A stretch of 64,000 nt of DNA from Amphritea pacifica (GTDB taxonomy: Bacteria > Pseudomonadota > Gammaproteobacteria > Pseudomonadales > Balneatricaceae): positions 62,001 through 126,000 of the forward strand of contig NZ_JAFFZO010000011.1 in the NCBI RefSeq assembly GCF_016924145.1, read 5' to 3'. This document shows positions 34,378-45,083 of the stretch, in pieces. The notes under the pieces were generated by a model. That model did not search any database. It saw only the letters and a list, made by a program, of their open reading frames with translations, and was not told the DNA's origin. The translations under genes were made by a program, and so were the position numbers. Each line of letters begins with the position of its first letter. Within the stretch, counting starts at the first letter, position 1.

Positions 34378-34962
34378 TTGAGCAATGAATGGGATGAATA
34401 TGCTGAGGGGTGGGATGTTGATCCCTCAGTAAAAGAATATGCCGCTAAGGCTTTTGCAGAACTTTCAAATGTTATCAGCATTGAGGGGCTGTCTGTCTTT
34501 GATTTTGGTTGTGGTACCGGCGCACTTACCCAGCTTCTGAGTCCGGGGGTGAAAGATATCGTTGCCCTTGATGGCTCAGCAGAAATGATAAAGTTCCTGG
34601 CTAAGAAAAAACTGAGTAATGTTTCCGCTATTTCAGGCTTCCTGACTCAGGATTTGATTGATAGTCATCCAGACCTGGCCAAAAAATTTGATTTAATCGT
34701 GGCGTCATCTGTTTGTGGATTTTTACCAGACTATGAAGGGGCTCTTGGGCTGTTAACGTCTCTCTTGAAGCCGGGCGGTGTGTTCATGCAGTGGGACTGG
34801 TTGTCGAACGATGATTCCTCGGAGATAGGGTTATCTGAAAATAGAGTGTTACGTGCTTTCAAAGCAAATAAACTCGGTGATATTCAAGTGACAAACCCGT
34901 TTGCAATGAATAGCTCAAAAGGCACTATGGCGGTATTAATGGCTGTTGGTAAAAATGCCTGA
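34378..34962 (+). CDS. class I SAM-dependent methyltransferase, TTG start
   Basis: 194 residues from TTG at 34378 with AGGAG about 8 nt upstream. Motif I is VFDFGCGTGALTQLL, followed by the acidic motif II end VALDGSAEM and the post-motif FDLIVASSVCGFLPD. This is a small-molecule methyltransferase of the UbiE/type 11-12 group; the substrate is unknown. It is the last of the cassette-like genes. Confidence 0.85.
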   Translation: MSNEWDEYAEGWDVDPSVKEYAAKAFAELSNVISIEGLSVFDFGCGTGALTQLLSPGVKDIVALDGSAEMIKFLAKKKLSNVSAISGFLTQDLIDSHPDLAKKFDLIVASSVCGFLPDYEGALGLLTSLLKPGGVFMQWDWLSNDDSSEIGLSENRVLRAFKANKLGDIQVTNPFAMNSSKGTMAVLMAVGKNA

Positions 34963-36530
<1,568 letters not shown>

Positions 36531-36559
36531 GCACGCTTAGTTAAGCGGCCAGACCTGAC

Positions 36560-36587
36560 AAAAACACCAGCCTTGGCTGGTGTTTTT
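36560..36587. terminator. bidirectional terminator between pobA and rarD
   Basis: AAAAACACCAGCC and GGCTGGTGTTTTT form a perfect 13-bp stem with a TT loop between convergent genes; A and T tracts suit both strands. Confidence 0.9.
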
Positions 36588-36589
36588 GT

Positions 36590-37507
36590 TTATGTGGGAA
36601 GTTTAACCGCTTTAACCGGCATCTTCTTAATCCGCCAGATACTCTCCGCGGTGAACAGAAGCAGACCACTCCAGATCAGTGCAAAGGTGATCAGGCGGTT
36701 GACATCCAGTGGCTCATCGTAGACCACTACGGCAAGCATAAAGGTAAGGCTGGGGGTGATGTACATCAGCAGCCCGTTGACGGTTAGTGTCAGACGTTTA
36801 GCCCCCGCTGCAAAGCAGATGAGTGGCAGGCTGGTGACAATACCGGCAGCGATCAGCAGGCCTGACATCTGCAAACCCTCTGTGAGAAAGGTGATCTCGT
36901 TGTGTTGTGCCAGCCAGGCCAGATAAAACAAGGCGAAAGGGCTGAGTAAGAGGGTCTCAATCAGCAGGCCCGAGAACGGGTCCACCTCAATCTGCTTGCG
37001 CAGCAGGCCATAGGTGCCAAAACTGCAGGCCAGCACCAGTGCAACCCAGGGCAGATTGCCAAGCAGGATAAGTTGATAGACAACCCCGGCAACCGCCAAT
37101 GAAACCGCAAGCCACTGAACCCTTCTGAGTCGCTCGCCGAGAATGATCATGCCTAATAACAGGCTGACAAGCGGGTTGATAAAATAACCCATGGAGGTGT
37201 CCAGAATATGCCCCTGTCCTACGGACCAGATAAAAACCACCCAGTTTATCGAGATCAGAATCGCTGAAGAGGTGAGTTTCAACAGCAGTTTTTTCTGACG
37301 GATATTTTTGCTCAATTCCTGCCATCGACCGGTCGCAGCGATAAACAGCGCCATGAAAATCACTGACCATATAATCCGGTGGGAGAGCACTTCAAAAGGG
37401 CTGACAGACGCAACGCTTTTAAAGTAGATGGGAAACATCCCCCACATGCCATATGCGCACAGCGCAAAAACAATGCCCCGGTTGGGTGATTGCGGATCAG
37501 TTTGCAT
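36590..37507 (-). CDS. rarD: RarD-type EamA-family transporter
   Basis: 305 residues with ten predicted membrane segments in two EamA halves. The N-terminus (NRGIVFALCAYGMWGMFPIY) and the IIWSVIFMAL and NWVVFIWSVGQGHILDTSMG blocks are typical of RarD. RarD was named for chloramphenicol sensitivity; its physiological substrate is not established. Its start overlaps the preceding gene's end by 11 nt, so the two are co-translated. Confidence 0.9.
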   Translation of the reverse strand: MQTDPQSPNRGIVFALCAYGMWGMFPIYFKSVASVSPFEVLSHRIIWSVIFMALFIAATGRWQELSKNIRQKKLLLKLTSSAILISINWVVFIWSVGQGHILDTSMGYFINPLVSLLLGMIILGERLRRVQWLAVSLAVAGVVYQLILLGNLPWVALVLACSFGTYGLLRKQIEVDPFSGLLIETLLLSPFALFYLAWLAQHNEITFLTEGLQMSGLLIAAGIVTSLPLICFAAGAKRLTLTVNGLLMYITPSLTFMLAVVVYDEPLDVNRLITFALIWSGLLLFTAESIWRIKKMPVKAVKLPT

Positions 37508-38513
37508 TCAGAGGTCCTTCTTTTCGGGTGTTGCTGTTGGATGAGTTGAGTAACCAGCGTCGCTGAAAAGCCTCTGAAGTGCGGTTGAGCCAGCGGGTCA
37601 TAATGGCAACAAATAACAGGCTGAACGCCAGTCGTGCCCAGAGCACTCCTGACAGATCTGCCCCCAGGGTCAGCACCAGCAGGGTGTCTTCGATAACGCT
37701 ATGGCACAGGCTTAACAGGCAGAGTGCAGAAAAACAGTCTTTCCCGCTGATATGACCGTTTTGTGCTTCCCTGATTAACAGTCCGCCGCCGAAAGATAGC
37801 CCCAGGGTGACACCAATAATGGTCAGTGAGGTCGCCTGAGGGCCGATGCCCAGTATCCTGAGCAGGGGTTGCAACAGCCAGATCATCAGGCGTTCTATGT
37901 GGATCCAGCGAAGAAAGCGCAGCAGGCTCATTAGCACGGTGATGATCAGGATGATCATGACAAAACTTTTCAGTTGGCCGATCCCCCAGCTTAACAGGCT
38001 GTTATCGGTGGCTGGCGTCTGCCAGATCAGCTCGACCGGTTGCTGCAACCAGCCGCCCCACTGATAACTCCAGTGCAGTAGCGCGCCGAGCAGCAGTGCT
38101 GAGATAATACGTATCAGCAGAGCGACCATAATACGAACCCCCGCTTTCTGGGTGATGCGCAATTCAAGAGGCAGGCTGTGGGCAATAAGCATCATTGAGC
38201 TGAGCACGGTAACCTGGGCCACCGTCAGGCTTTCCTGTGGTGCCAGTTGAAAGAAGATCAGCATACCGCCGTAGATGTTGGTTAACAGGGTGGTGGTCCA
38301 TACCAGCCCCATTGACTCCGGTAAACCAACCAGCCGCATCACCGGTTCCAGTGCCACACTGATATAGGGAATCGCTCCTAACGCTTCGAGGGCTTTGACG
38401 ATAATCAGCACCGGAATCATCAGCTTGAACAGCAGCAGGCACACTTCAAATATCTCCTGGGCAAGGCTGGGGAGGGTGTGATTGAAAAACTGACTCGCTG
38501 ATGTGTGCGGCAT
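37497..38513 (-). CDS. nucleoside-recognition (Gate) domain membrane protein
   Basis: 338 residues from the ATG at 38511-38513, chosen because AGGAAAG lies 6 nt upstream. About eight membrane segments are visible, with two Gate-like blocks (FKLMIPVLIIVKALEALGAI and the C-terminal LSFGGGLLIREAQNGHISGK region). The Gate domain occurs in nucleoside transporters, FeoB and spore maturation proteins SpmA/B; the substrate is unknown. It is co-transcribed with rarD and divergent from an Lrp-type regulator. Confidence 0.75.
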   Translation of the reverse strand: MPHTSASQFFNHTLPSLAQEIFEVCLLLFKLMIPVLIIVKALEALGAIPYISVALEPVMRLVGLPESMGLVWTTTLLTNIYGGMLIFFQLAPQESLTVAQVTVLSSMMLIAHSLPLELRITQKAGVRIMVALLIRIISALLLGALLHWSYQWGGWLQQPVELIWQTPATDNSLLSWGIGQLKSFVMIILIITVLMSLLRFLRWIHIERLMIWLLQPLLRILGIGPQATSLTIIGVTLGLSFGGGLLIREAQNGHISGKDCFSALCLLSLCHSVIEDTLLVLTLGADLSGVLWARLAFSLLFVAIMTRWLNRTSEAFQRRWLLNSSNSNTRKEGPLNAN

Positions 38514-38699
38514 GGCTGCTCTTTCCTGAGTAGGGTTGCCAGAGTAGGGGCGCTGGCTGGTGCTCTGTTGCAGTGTTGACAAGAGTTGCTAGTGTAATTA
38601 AGAATTCTGTTTTAATGTTTCGTAAATTACTTATTAACGAAATTCAATTTCATTTTGGTGGGTTTAATCCTTACTAAAATTAATTTATCAGGCATCTTT

Positions 38700-39164
38700 A
38701 TGTCATTTGATCTGGATCGCATCGATCGCAATATTCTCAATATCCTGCAAAAGGATAGCCGTATCAGTAATCAGGATCTGGCAGAACGGATTGGCCTTTC
38801 TCCTCCCGCCTGTCTTCGCCGGGTACGCCGGTTGCGGGAGAGTGGGGTAATCGTGGCGGAGGTGGCGCTGATCAATCCACGTATGGTGGGGCGTTATATC
38901 AACATAATTGTGGAAGTGGAGATGGTGCGGGATCAACTGGATATCTATGATGCTTTCAAACGGAAAATGGACGCCGCTCCAGAGGTGACGCAGTGTTATC
39001 AGGTGACGGGTGAGGTGGACTTTTTACTGATGCTGCTGGTGGAGGATATGGAAAGCTATGAAGCCTTTACCCGCAAATACCTGTCGACCGATGCCAATCT
39101 GGCTAAATTTCGTACCCTTATCTCCCTGCGGCGGGATAAGTTCAGCACGGCGGTCCCTCTCTGA
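38700..39164 (+). CDS. Lrp/AsnC-family transcriptional regulator
   Basis: 154 residues from the ATG at 38700 (MSFDLDRIDRNILNILQKDS). An N-terminal helix-turn-helix (SNQDLAERIGLSPPACLRRV) is joined to an AsnC/RAM ligand-binding domain (VTGEVDFLLMLLVEDMESYE). It senses an amino acid and is divergent from the membrane protein-rarD pair, which it probably controls. The A/T-rich 186-nt region between them would hold the sites. Confidence 0.9.
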   Translation: MSFDLDRIDRNILNILQKDSRISNQDLAERIGLSPPACLRRVRRLRESGVIVAEVALINPRMVGRYINIIVEVEMVRDQLDIYDAFKRKMDAAPEVTQCYQVTGEVDFLLMLLVEDMESYEAFTRKYLSTDANLAKFRTLISLRRDKFSTAVPL

Positions 39165-39250
39165 TACAGGGGTTTCGTTTGCTGTTGTTGAAGACGCTTT
39201 TGCTGTGTGGCTAATGATGAAATAATTGCTACAAAAGCGTGTCAAAGGGG

Positions 39251-39279
39251 TTGACCGAAACGGGTCATATCAATAAGAT
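39251..39279 (+). promoter_or_regulatory. sigma-70 promoter of first tRNA-Glu/Gly pair
   Basis: TTGACC (39251-39256), a 17-nt spacer and TAAGAT (39274-39279), 33 nt upstream of tRNA-Glu. Confidence 0.75.
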
Positions 39280-39312
39280 ACGCACCGTCTTCCGGAAACG
39301 GAGTCACGTAGC

Positions 39313-39388
39313 GTCCCATTCGTCTAGTGGCCTAGGACACCGCCCTTTCACGGCGGTAACAGGGGTTCGAACCCCCTATGGGACGCCA
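39313..39388 (+). tRNA. tRNA-Glu(TTC), copy 1
   Basis: 76 nt with encoded CCA. The acceptor stem GTCCCAT/ATGGGAC and anticodon arm CCGCC-CTTTCAC-GGCGG give anticodon TTC; the T arm has GGTTCGAAC. Identical to copies at 39695 and 39881. Confidence 0.97.
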
Positions 39389-39399
39389 TCTTTTGCGAC

Positions 39400-39475
39400 G
39401 CGGAATTAGCTCAGTTGGTAGAGCGGAACCTTGCCAAGGTTCAGGTCGTCGGTTCGAGCCCGATATTCCGCTCCA
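39400..39475 (+). tRNA. tRNA-Gly(GCC), copy 1
   Basis: 76 nt with encoded CCA. The acceptor GCGGAAT pairs with ATTCCGC; the anticodon arm GAACC-TTGCCAA-GGTTC gives GCC. Co-transcribed with tRNA-Glu, 11 nt upstream. Confidence 0.97.
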
Positions 39476-39625
39476 TCTCTTCCCCGATATCTCCTCCATT
39501 TTATTTTTCACTGCTACATCCTGAATTCGTTGTGCTTTGTCCGTTGCTCCCTGCACATCCTTTTATCGTAATTTTCTGTGTGCTACAGATCTGTTATTTC
39601 TGTGGTTTTTTTTGCTTTTTTTTTC

Positions 39626-39654
39626 TTGACGAGGGGAGGGTTAGTCATTAATAT
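39626..39654 (+). promoter_or_regulatory. strong sigma-70 promoter of second tRNA cluster
   Basis: TTGACG (39626-39631), exactly 17 nt, then TAATAT (39649-39654) and a G/C-rich discriminator (ACGCGCC) typical of stringently controlled stable-RNA promoters. The next tRNA starts at 39695. Confidence 0.85.
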
Positions 39655-39694
39655 ACGCGCCTCCTCTGACGAGGAATGTTACAAATGTGACTGT

Positions 39695-39770
39695 GTCCCA
39701 TTCGTCTAGTGGCCTAGGACACCGCCCTTTCACGGCGGTAACAGGGGTTCGAACCCCCTATGGGACGCCA
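39695..39770 (+). tRNA. tRNA-Glu(TTC), copy 2
   Basis: Identical in sequence to the copy at 39313-39388; first gene of the second tRNA transcript. Confidence 0.97.
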
Positions 39771-39781
39771 TCTTTTGTAAA

Positions 39782-39857
39782 GCGGAATTAGCTCAGTTGG
39801 TAGAGCGGAACCTTGCCAAGGTTCAGGTCGTCGGTTCGAGCCCGATATTCCGCTCCA
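39782..39857 (+). tRNA. tRNA-Gly(GCC), copy 2
   Basis: Identical to the copy at 39400-39475. The spacer from tRNA-Glu also begins TCTTTTG in both clusters, so the pair was duplicated as a unit. Confidence 0.97.
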
Positions 39858-39880
39858 ACTCTACAGTCTGTCTGTATTGC

Positions 39881-39956
39881 GTCCCATTCGTCTAGTGGCC
39901 TAGGACACCGCCCTTTCACGGCGGTAACAGGGGTTCGAACCCCCTATGGGACGCCA
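39881..39956 (+). tRNA. tRNA-Glu(TTC), copy 3
   Basis: Third identical tRNA-Glu. There is no promoter in the 23-nt gap before it, so it is read from the promoter at 39626. Confidence 0.97.
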
Positions 39957-40119
39957 CTTTATCTCTTTCATCATTTTATCTCTTTATTGCCTGCAACCCT
40001 TTTCAATCCTCATTCTGAGTGGCTTTTTATGCTCTGGCGTATTCTGTGCCGGATGCATCGTATATACTTACTCTCCAATGCTTATAAAAGCTTAATGATT
40101 TCATGGGTTAATCATCTTA

Positions 40120-40548
40120 ATGATTTCGCTGATAAGGATGTCGTTGCTCTATATTGTGCTAGGGTTGTCTGCAGGACAGGCTCTGGCTGATTCAGTGATT
40201 GTGTCACTGGATGTAAAGGAGCAAGCGATAAACAAAAACTTTCTTCTCGCTGCATTCGCAATGCGGATAACCCGTTGGCCAGATGGACGGCCGATAAGGG
40301 TGTTTGTATTGCCCGACCGCCACCCTCTGCATCAGCGGTTTGTAAAACAGCGCCTGCAAGTCTTTCCTTACCAACTTCGCAATAATTGGGACCGTCAGGT
40401 ATTTACCGGAACAGGAGCATTTCCGGTAACCGTTGATAACATGGAGGAGATGTATCGTATGGTAAGCCAAACCGAGGGATCGATTGGTTATATCGCTGAT
40501 TCTGTTAAGTTAAGTCCTGAACAGGTGAGGGTTGTCGATGAATTTTAA
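40120..40548 (+). CDS. PstS-like small periplasmic protein
   Basis: 142 residues with a signal peptide (MISLIRMSLLYIVLGLSAGQALA). The mature part matches the short phosphate-ABC substrate-binding-like family: AAFAMRITRWPDGRPIRVFV, then WDRQVFTGTGAFP and the terminal GSIGYIAD motif. These truncated proteins are often encoded beside sensors rather than Pst permeases. No Pst permease is nearby. Its end overlaps the porin start, and a GGDEF-EAL gene follows, so it may present a ligand to that sensor. Confidence 0.75.
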   Translation: MISLIRMSLLYIVLGLSAGQALADSVIVSLDVKEQAINKNFLLAAFAMRITRWPDGRPIRVFVLPDRHPLHQRFVKQRLQVFPYQLRNNWDRQVFTGTGAFPVTVDNMEEMYRMVSQTEGSIGYIADSVKLSPEQVRVVDEF

Positions 40549-41746
40549 ACATCTTACAACCCTGTTGTGTATGGGGATTAGTGCTTACTCTGCAGGGATA
40601 TATGCGAGTGATTCGGAGAACCACAACCTGTCAGTTAACGGTTTTCTGACCCAGGGATTTTTCTATACAGATCAAAACAATCTGTACGGTGAAAGCAGTG
40701 ACAATGGCAGTTTTGATTTTCACGAAGTCGCTGTCAACTCGGCCTATCGCTTTACCCCCAAGTTGCGGGGTGCGTTGCAGATAATGTCCCGTCAGGCGGG
40801 TAATGTCGATAATGGTGAGCCAAAACTCGATTATGCCCTGCTGGATTACCGCTTTAATGATTCAGTGGAAAAAGCGGTGGGTGTGCGGGCCGGCCGGCTG
40901 AAAATTCCGTTTGGCTTTTACAATGAAACCCGCGATGTTGCCTTTACCCGACCAAGTATTATGTTGCCGCAGTCTCTCTATTTTGATCAGGCGCGGGATC
41001 TGGAGCTTTCTATTGATGGGGTGATTTTATATAGCTCTCTGGAAGCGCCGGGTGGCTGGCTGGATCTGGATCTGCTGTACGGTAGTCCGCAAACGGATAC
41101 TAACGTGGAATATGCCTACTTTGCGTTTGATGCCGCAGGTAAGTTTAACGACTCCGATGGTGTAATGGGACGGGCTATCTACAGTGTTGATGGTGGCCGA
41201 ATCCGGGTGGGGCTGACGGCCTCGGAATACCGGCTGGGCTATAAGCCGGGCAATGACCCAACCCTCTGGAACGAGCTTAATGAGGGCGACCTGAAACTCA
41301 ATGTTCTGGCATTGTCTGGGCAGTACAATGCAGAAAACTGGAGTCTTACCGGCGAGTATATGCTGCATGAACTCGACTGGCGTGAGCTGGGCGGTGTTTT
41401 CACCCTCAATCCGGTGACCACCATTGAATCCTACTATCTGCAGCTACAGTATCGCTTTAATTACAGCTGGGATCTGTTACTACGCTATGATGATCTTAAG
41501 CTGGATAAAGATGACCCCCTTGGGAAACAGAATAGTGCTCTGTTTTATACCCGGCCTGCGCATAATTTTTATGCCAGGGATCTGACGCTGGGGGTTGGCT
41601 GGCGACCTGCTCCGAAGTGGCTCTTCAGGGCTGAACTGCACAATGTGGAAGGCACTGGCTGGTTAGCAGAGCAGGATAACCCGGACGCGTCGGTCTTGCA
41701 TAAATACTGGAACGCATTTTCATTGCAGGCAACCTACCGTTTTTAA
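40538..41746 (+). CDS. outer-membrane porin-like beta-barrel protein
   Basis: 402 residues from the ATG at 40538, which overlaps the previous gene. A signal peptide (to about YAS near residue 24) is followed by alternating hydrophobic beta strands and a C-terminal Phe (LQATYRF), the outer-membrane assembly signal. The sequence GRLKIPFGFYNETRDVAFTR resembles phosphate-selective-porin-like barrels. It probably lets a small solute reach the periplasmic protein encoded just before it. Confidence 0.78.
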   Translation: MNFKHLTTLLCMGISAYSAGIYASDSENHNLSVNGFLTQGFFYTDQNNLYGESSDNGSFDFHEVAVNSAYRFTPKLRGALQIMSRQAGNVDNGEPKLDYALLDYRFNDSVEKAVGVRAGRLKIPFGFYNETRDVAFTRPSIMLPQSLYFDQARDLELSIDGVILYSSLEAPGGWLDLDLLYGSPQTDTNVEYAYFAFDAAGKFNDSDGVMGRAIYSVDGGRIRVGLTASEYRLGYKPGNDPTLWNELNEGDLKLNVLALSGQYNAENWSLTGEYMLHELDWRELGGVFTLNPVTTIESYYLQLQYRFNYSWDLLLRYDDLKLDKDDPLGKQNSALFYTRPAHNFYARDLTLGVGWRPAPKWLFRAELHNVEGTGWLAEQDNPDASVLHKYWNAFSLQATYRF

Positions 41747-41772
41747 ACAATGAAGTCGTGAGATAACGCATT

Positions 41773-44622
41773 ATGGATGGCACTCACAGAAAGTTTTTAA
41801 GTCTCAGGTGGAAGATCTTCATCTTACTGGTGGTTGTACTGGTTGGGGTGCAGGGGATGTATGCCTTTTTTTCGCTGTCACAGCTGAATGAGCAATTCAG
41901 ACAGCAGCGGGAACAGATCAACGAGTCTGAGGTGGCCCGGCTGGATGGTTCTGTTGAGGCGTCTTACCAGCGTTTGCTTGAAGCGGCAGAGCTGCTGCCC
42001 CTGATCGATACCAGTCAGGAGGATCAATATATTTCGCCGCTGGCGCGTCTGAGCCAGACCATCAACCTTAAGTTCGATGCGTTTCAACTGACAGGGTCTG
42101 TGAATGCAGCCTACCTCTATGATAGCAAGGCCCGGATGGTTGGCTTCTGGGGGGAAAAAGTCCATATCAGTGAGGCGGATATTCAGCGGGTGTTTGATAC
42201 CGAGCGCCCGCTACGAAAACTGATCTGCAACTCAATCTGCCTGCGCTATGTAGCGATCCCTATCCAGCTTGATGGCAAGAAGCAGGGCGTGTTGATGGTG
42301 GGGCGCTTTCTTTACGATGTTATCTATGAAATAAAACAGCAGACCGCCCTCGATATAGGTCTGGTTCTGCAGGCGCCGGAGGGGGGCGGGGAGCTGGGGA
42401 ACTGGGGACTGCTGATCAACTCTCTGACAAACCGGGCGCAGAATCAGGAGCTGTTAGAACAGGTCAGTCTGCATCATCGCTTTAAACCCGAAGGGGGAAG
42501 CTATGTCCTCGAACATAATGGTCATTATTACGAGGTGCTGTTTTCACCGCTCAAAGGGGTTTCTGAGGGCGGTGCATACTGGGTGATTCTCGACGATATC
42601 TCTGGCCATCTGTTAAGCATCCGCCAAAGCCTGATGAACTATCTGCTGCTGGGGGTCGGTGGGATCCTGACGGCGCTGATATTACTCTCGTTGCTGCTGC
42701 AAAAACCGATCAGCTTTTTTACCCTGCTGGCAGAGGAGCTTTCCCAACTCAGCAGTGGCGAGTTTAGTCAGTTTCGTCATACCCTGGCGCAGTTTCGCAA
42801 CCGGGATAAAACCCTGGGTGAGGATGAGCGGGACCTGCTGGTGAAGAGCGCCGTACTCCTGAGTGAACAGCTTGAAAGATTACAGGATGAGGTTGATGAA
42901 CGCACCGACAGCCTGGAAAAGAGCCGTCAGGCCTTAACCAAAGAGCGGGATTTTCTCTTTGGCCTGTTGGAAACTGCCCCTCTGGTTATTATTACTCAGA
43001 ACATTAAAGGGCAGTTGCGTAGCGTCAACCATTTTGGTCTGCAGTTGATGGACCTGGATGTCAGGTCTTTGCGTAAGGCGAACTTTATAGACTCCCTGCA
43101 GCGGGAAGAGGAACGGCAGGAGTTTCTCTCCCATACCCAGCGGTTGGTGGAGGGGCTTGAATCTGAGGTGCGTACCGACAGTGTGCTGCTGGATGGGGTG
43201 GGTAATCGCCATGACCTTTCCTGGCTGCATGTACGGTTGCGAAACTCTCAGGGCGAAGAGCCGCTGATCCTGAGTATCGGTATGGATATCAGTGATCGTA
43301 AGCGGGCTGAACGCCGGCTGCAGTGGCTGGCCAATCATGACCCTCTCACCGAACGGCCTAACCGTCTGTTTTTTATGAGCTGCATGAATGATGCGATAGA
43401 GAAATGCCGAGGCCAGGATAGCCATGTGGCGGTGCTGTTTATCGATCTCGACCGTTTTAAAGAGGTAAATGACTCCCTGGGTCATAATGTGGGCGACAAA
43501 TTACTCAAGGTGGCAACCCGGCGGATCAGTGACTGTATTCGTGATAGCGACCTGCTGGCCAGACAGGGGGGCGATGAATTCAGTGTACTGCTGACCAGTG
43601 TCCGGGATCTTGAAGGTGCCGAAGTGGTTGCCAGTAAAATTCTTCAGGCGTTTCAGCAACCTTTCTGGATTGGTGAATATGAAATCGTGGTGACGGTGAG
43701 TATTGGCATCAGCCTGTTCCCCGACCATGGTGCTGATGGCGCAACCCTGATTAAACATGCTGACGTGGCGATGTTTCAGGCTAAAGATTCCGGCAAAAAC
43801 TGCTATTACATCTACGATGTGGAAAAAGACCATCAGCGGTTTGAACGGTTCTCCCTCGGCGCTGATCTGCGTAAAGCGATTCAGAATGATGAGCTGCTAC
43901 TCTATTACCAGCCTCAGGTTGATGCGGAATCTAATCGGGTGGTCGGGGTCGAAGCGCTGGTGCGTTGGCAACACCCTACCGCTGGTCTGCTGCCGCCCGA
44001 CAGGTTTATTCCACTGGCAGAAGAGTTAGACCTGATTATTCCGCTGGGAGAGTGGGTGTTACGTGAGGCCTGCCAGCAGATGCAGGCGTGGATACGGATC
44101 GGTTTACCGAAGATGACCATGGCGGTCAATCTGGCAGGTCAGCAGATCGCCCATGAGCGGCTGATTAAAAGTGTAGAAGAGGCGCTGGCCGACTCAGGCC
44201 TGAGTGCGGATTGCCTGGAGCTGGAGGTCACCGAGAACTTTGTTATCCAGCAACCGGAAGTGACCGTGGGTAAATTAACCTACCTGCGGGAGCGGGGGAT
44301 AACCCTGGCGATGGATGATTTCGGTACCGGCTATTCATCGCTCAGTTATCTGAAAAAGCTGCCGATTGACCGGCTTAAAATTGACCGCAGCTTTGTTAAA
44401 GATATCGGCATTGACCGCAATGATGAATCGATTATCAAAGCCACCCTGGCGATGTGTCACTCGCTTGGGCTGGAAGTGGTGGCTGAAGGGGTGGAGACCA
44501 CTGAACAGCTGAACTTTCTCCGGGAGAATGGTTGCCAGATTATTCAGGGGTATTACTTCAGCAAACCCCTGCCGCCTGAAGCGTTCATGGACTATATCTG
44601 CGGTCAGAAATCTCAGGCATAA
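41773..44622 (+). CDS. membrane sensor PAS-GGDEF-EAL c-di-GMP protein
   Basis: 949 residues. A membrane segment at about 14-33 and a periplasmic CHASE4-like sensor domain (about 35-285) precede a second membrane segment at about 288-312. A HAMP/coiled-coil region, one PAS domain (about 395-505), GGDEF and EAL follow. GGDEF is intact (RQGGDEF near 600), although the family's DPLTGLPNR reads DPLTERPNR. EAL (near 726) and DDFGTGYSSL are intact. It is third in an operon with the PstS-like protein and porin, so the input is probably a periplasmic ligand. Confidence 0.9.
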   Translation: MDGTHRKFLSLRWKIFILLVVVLVGVQGMYAFFSLSQLNEQFRQQREQINESEVARLDGSVEASYQRLLEAAELLPLIDTSQEDQYISPLARLSQTINLKFDAFQLTGSVNAAYLYDSKARMVGFWGEKVHISEADIQRVFDTERPLRKLICNSICLRYVAIPIQLDGKKQGVLMVGRFLYDVIYEIKQQTALDIGLVLQAPEGGGELGNWGLLINSLTNRAQNQELLEQVSLHHRFKPEGGSYVLEHNGHYYEVLFSPLKGVSEGGAYWVILDDISGHLLSIRQSLMNYLLLGVGGILTALILLSLLLQKPISFFTLLAEELSQLSSGEFSQFRHTLAQFRNRDKTLGEDERDLLVKSAVLLSEQLERLQDEVDERTDSLEKSRQALTKERDFLFGLLETAPLVIITQNIKGQLRSVNHFGLQLMDLDVRSLRKANFIDSLQREEERQEFLSHTQRLVEGLESEVRTDSVLLDGVGNRHDLSWLHVRLRNSQGEEPLILSIGMDISDRKRAERRLQWLANHDPLTERPNRLFFMSCMNDAIEKCRGQDSHVAVLFIDLDRFKEVNDSLGHNVGDKLLKVATRRISDCIRDSDLLARQGGDEFSVLLTSVRDLEGAEVVASKILQAFQQPFWIGEYEIVVTVSIGISLFPDHGADGATLIKHADVAMFQAKDSGKNCYYIYDVEKDHQRFERFSLGADLRKAIQNDELLLYYQPQVDAESNRVVGVEALVRWQHPTAGLLPPDRFIPLAEELDLIIPLGEWVLREACQQMQAWIRIGLPKMTMAVNLAGQQIAHERLIKSVEEALADSGLSADCLELEVTENFVIQQPEVTVGKLTYLRERGITLAMDDFGTGYSSLSYLKKLPIDRLKIDRSFVKDIGIDRNDESIIKATLAMCHSLGLEVVAEGVETTEQLNFLRENGCQIIQGYYFSKPLPPEAFMDYICGQKSQA

Positions 44623-44687
44623 GAGTGAAACACACCCCGGCCGGCGGCGATTTGAGCAACAGAGCCTGATTCTGGCGCTGACCTGGC

Positions 44688-45083
44688 TCAGTTCTGACCG
44701 AAAACGCTGGCGCGGGTGTTGATATAATCAAATGCTTCACCGCGCTCTTCCGCAGCAAAACGCAGTTCATCCAGCCGCTGAAACTTTTCGATCTCGTCAT
44801 CGGGCATATTGTGCAGGCAGCTGCCGCCAAAAAACCACAGCAGATCTCTGGCGATCAGGTGCGCCAGTTGAGGATACATGCGGAACGCCCGCTCGATAAA
44901 CATCTCGCCATCCTCATAGGCTTGTTCTGAGCCATTTTCGAAATCATGGATCAGTTGCTGAAAATCAAGGATGAACTGCTCCTCCTCCGCGGTGATATCA
45001 TCCAGTGTAAATGGTTCCTGACGGATGAAGTTGTTATAGGCGATTTTCAGGAAATTAAGGTGATGAAACTGATAAGGCGTCAT
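44688..45083 (-). CDS. PA2817-like conserved protein
   Basis: 131 residues, soluble, acidic and helical (MTPYQFHHLNFLKIAYNNFI...; later RDLLWFFGGSCLHNMPDDEI). It resembles the PA2817 family of Pseudomonas, whose function is unknown. Pseudomonas carries it in the same region as an ABC-2 exporter (PA2811-PA2812) and queF (PA2806), matching the neighbours here. It ends 66 nt from the convergent GGDEF-EAL gene. Confidence 0.65.
   Translation of the reverse strand: MTPYQFHHLNFLKIAYNNFIRQEPFTLDDITAEEEQFILDFQQLIHDFENGSEQAYEDGEMFIERAFRMYPQLAHLIARDLLWFFGGSCLHNMPDDEIEKFQRLDELRFAAEERGEAFDYINTRASVFGQN

Noticed and set aside
32303-34962. Definite integron cassette array
   Set aside because: No integrase and no complete attC with paired core sites could be shown by eye; kept only as a hypothesis.
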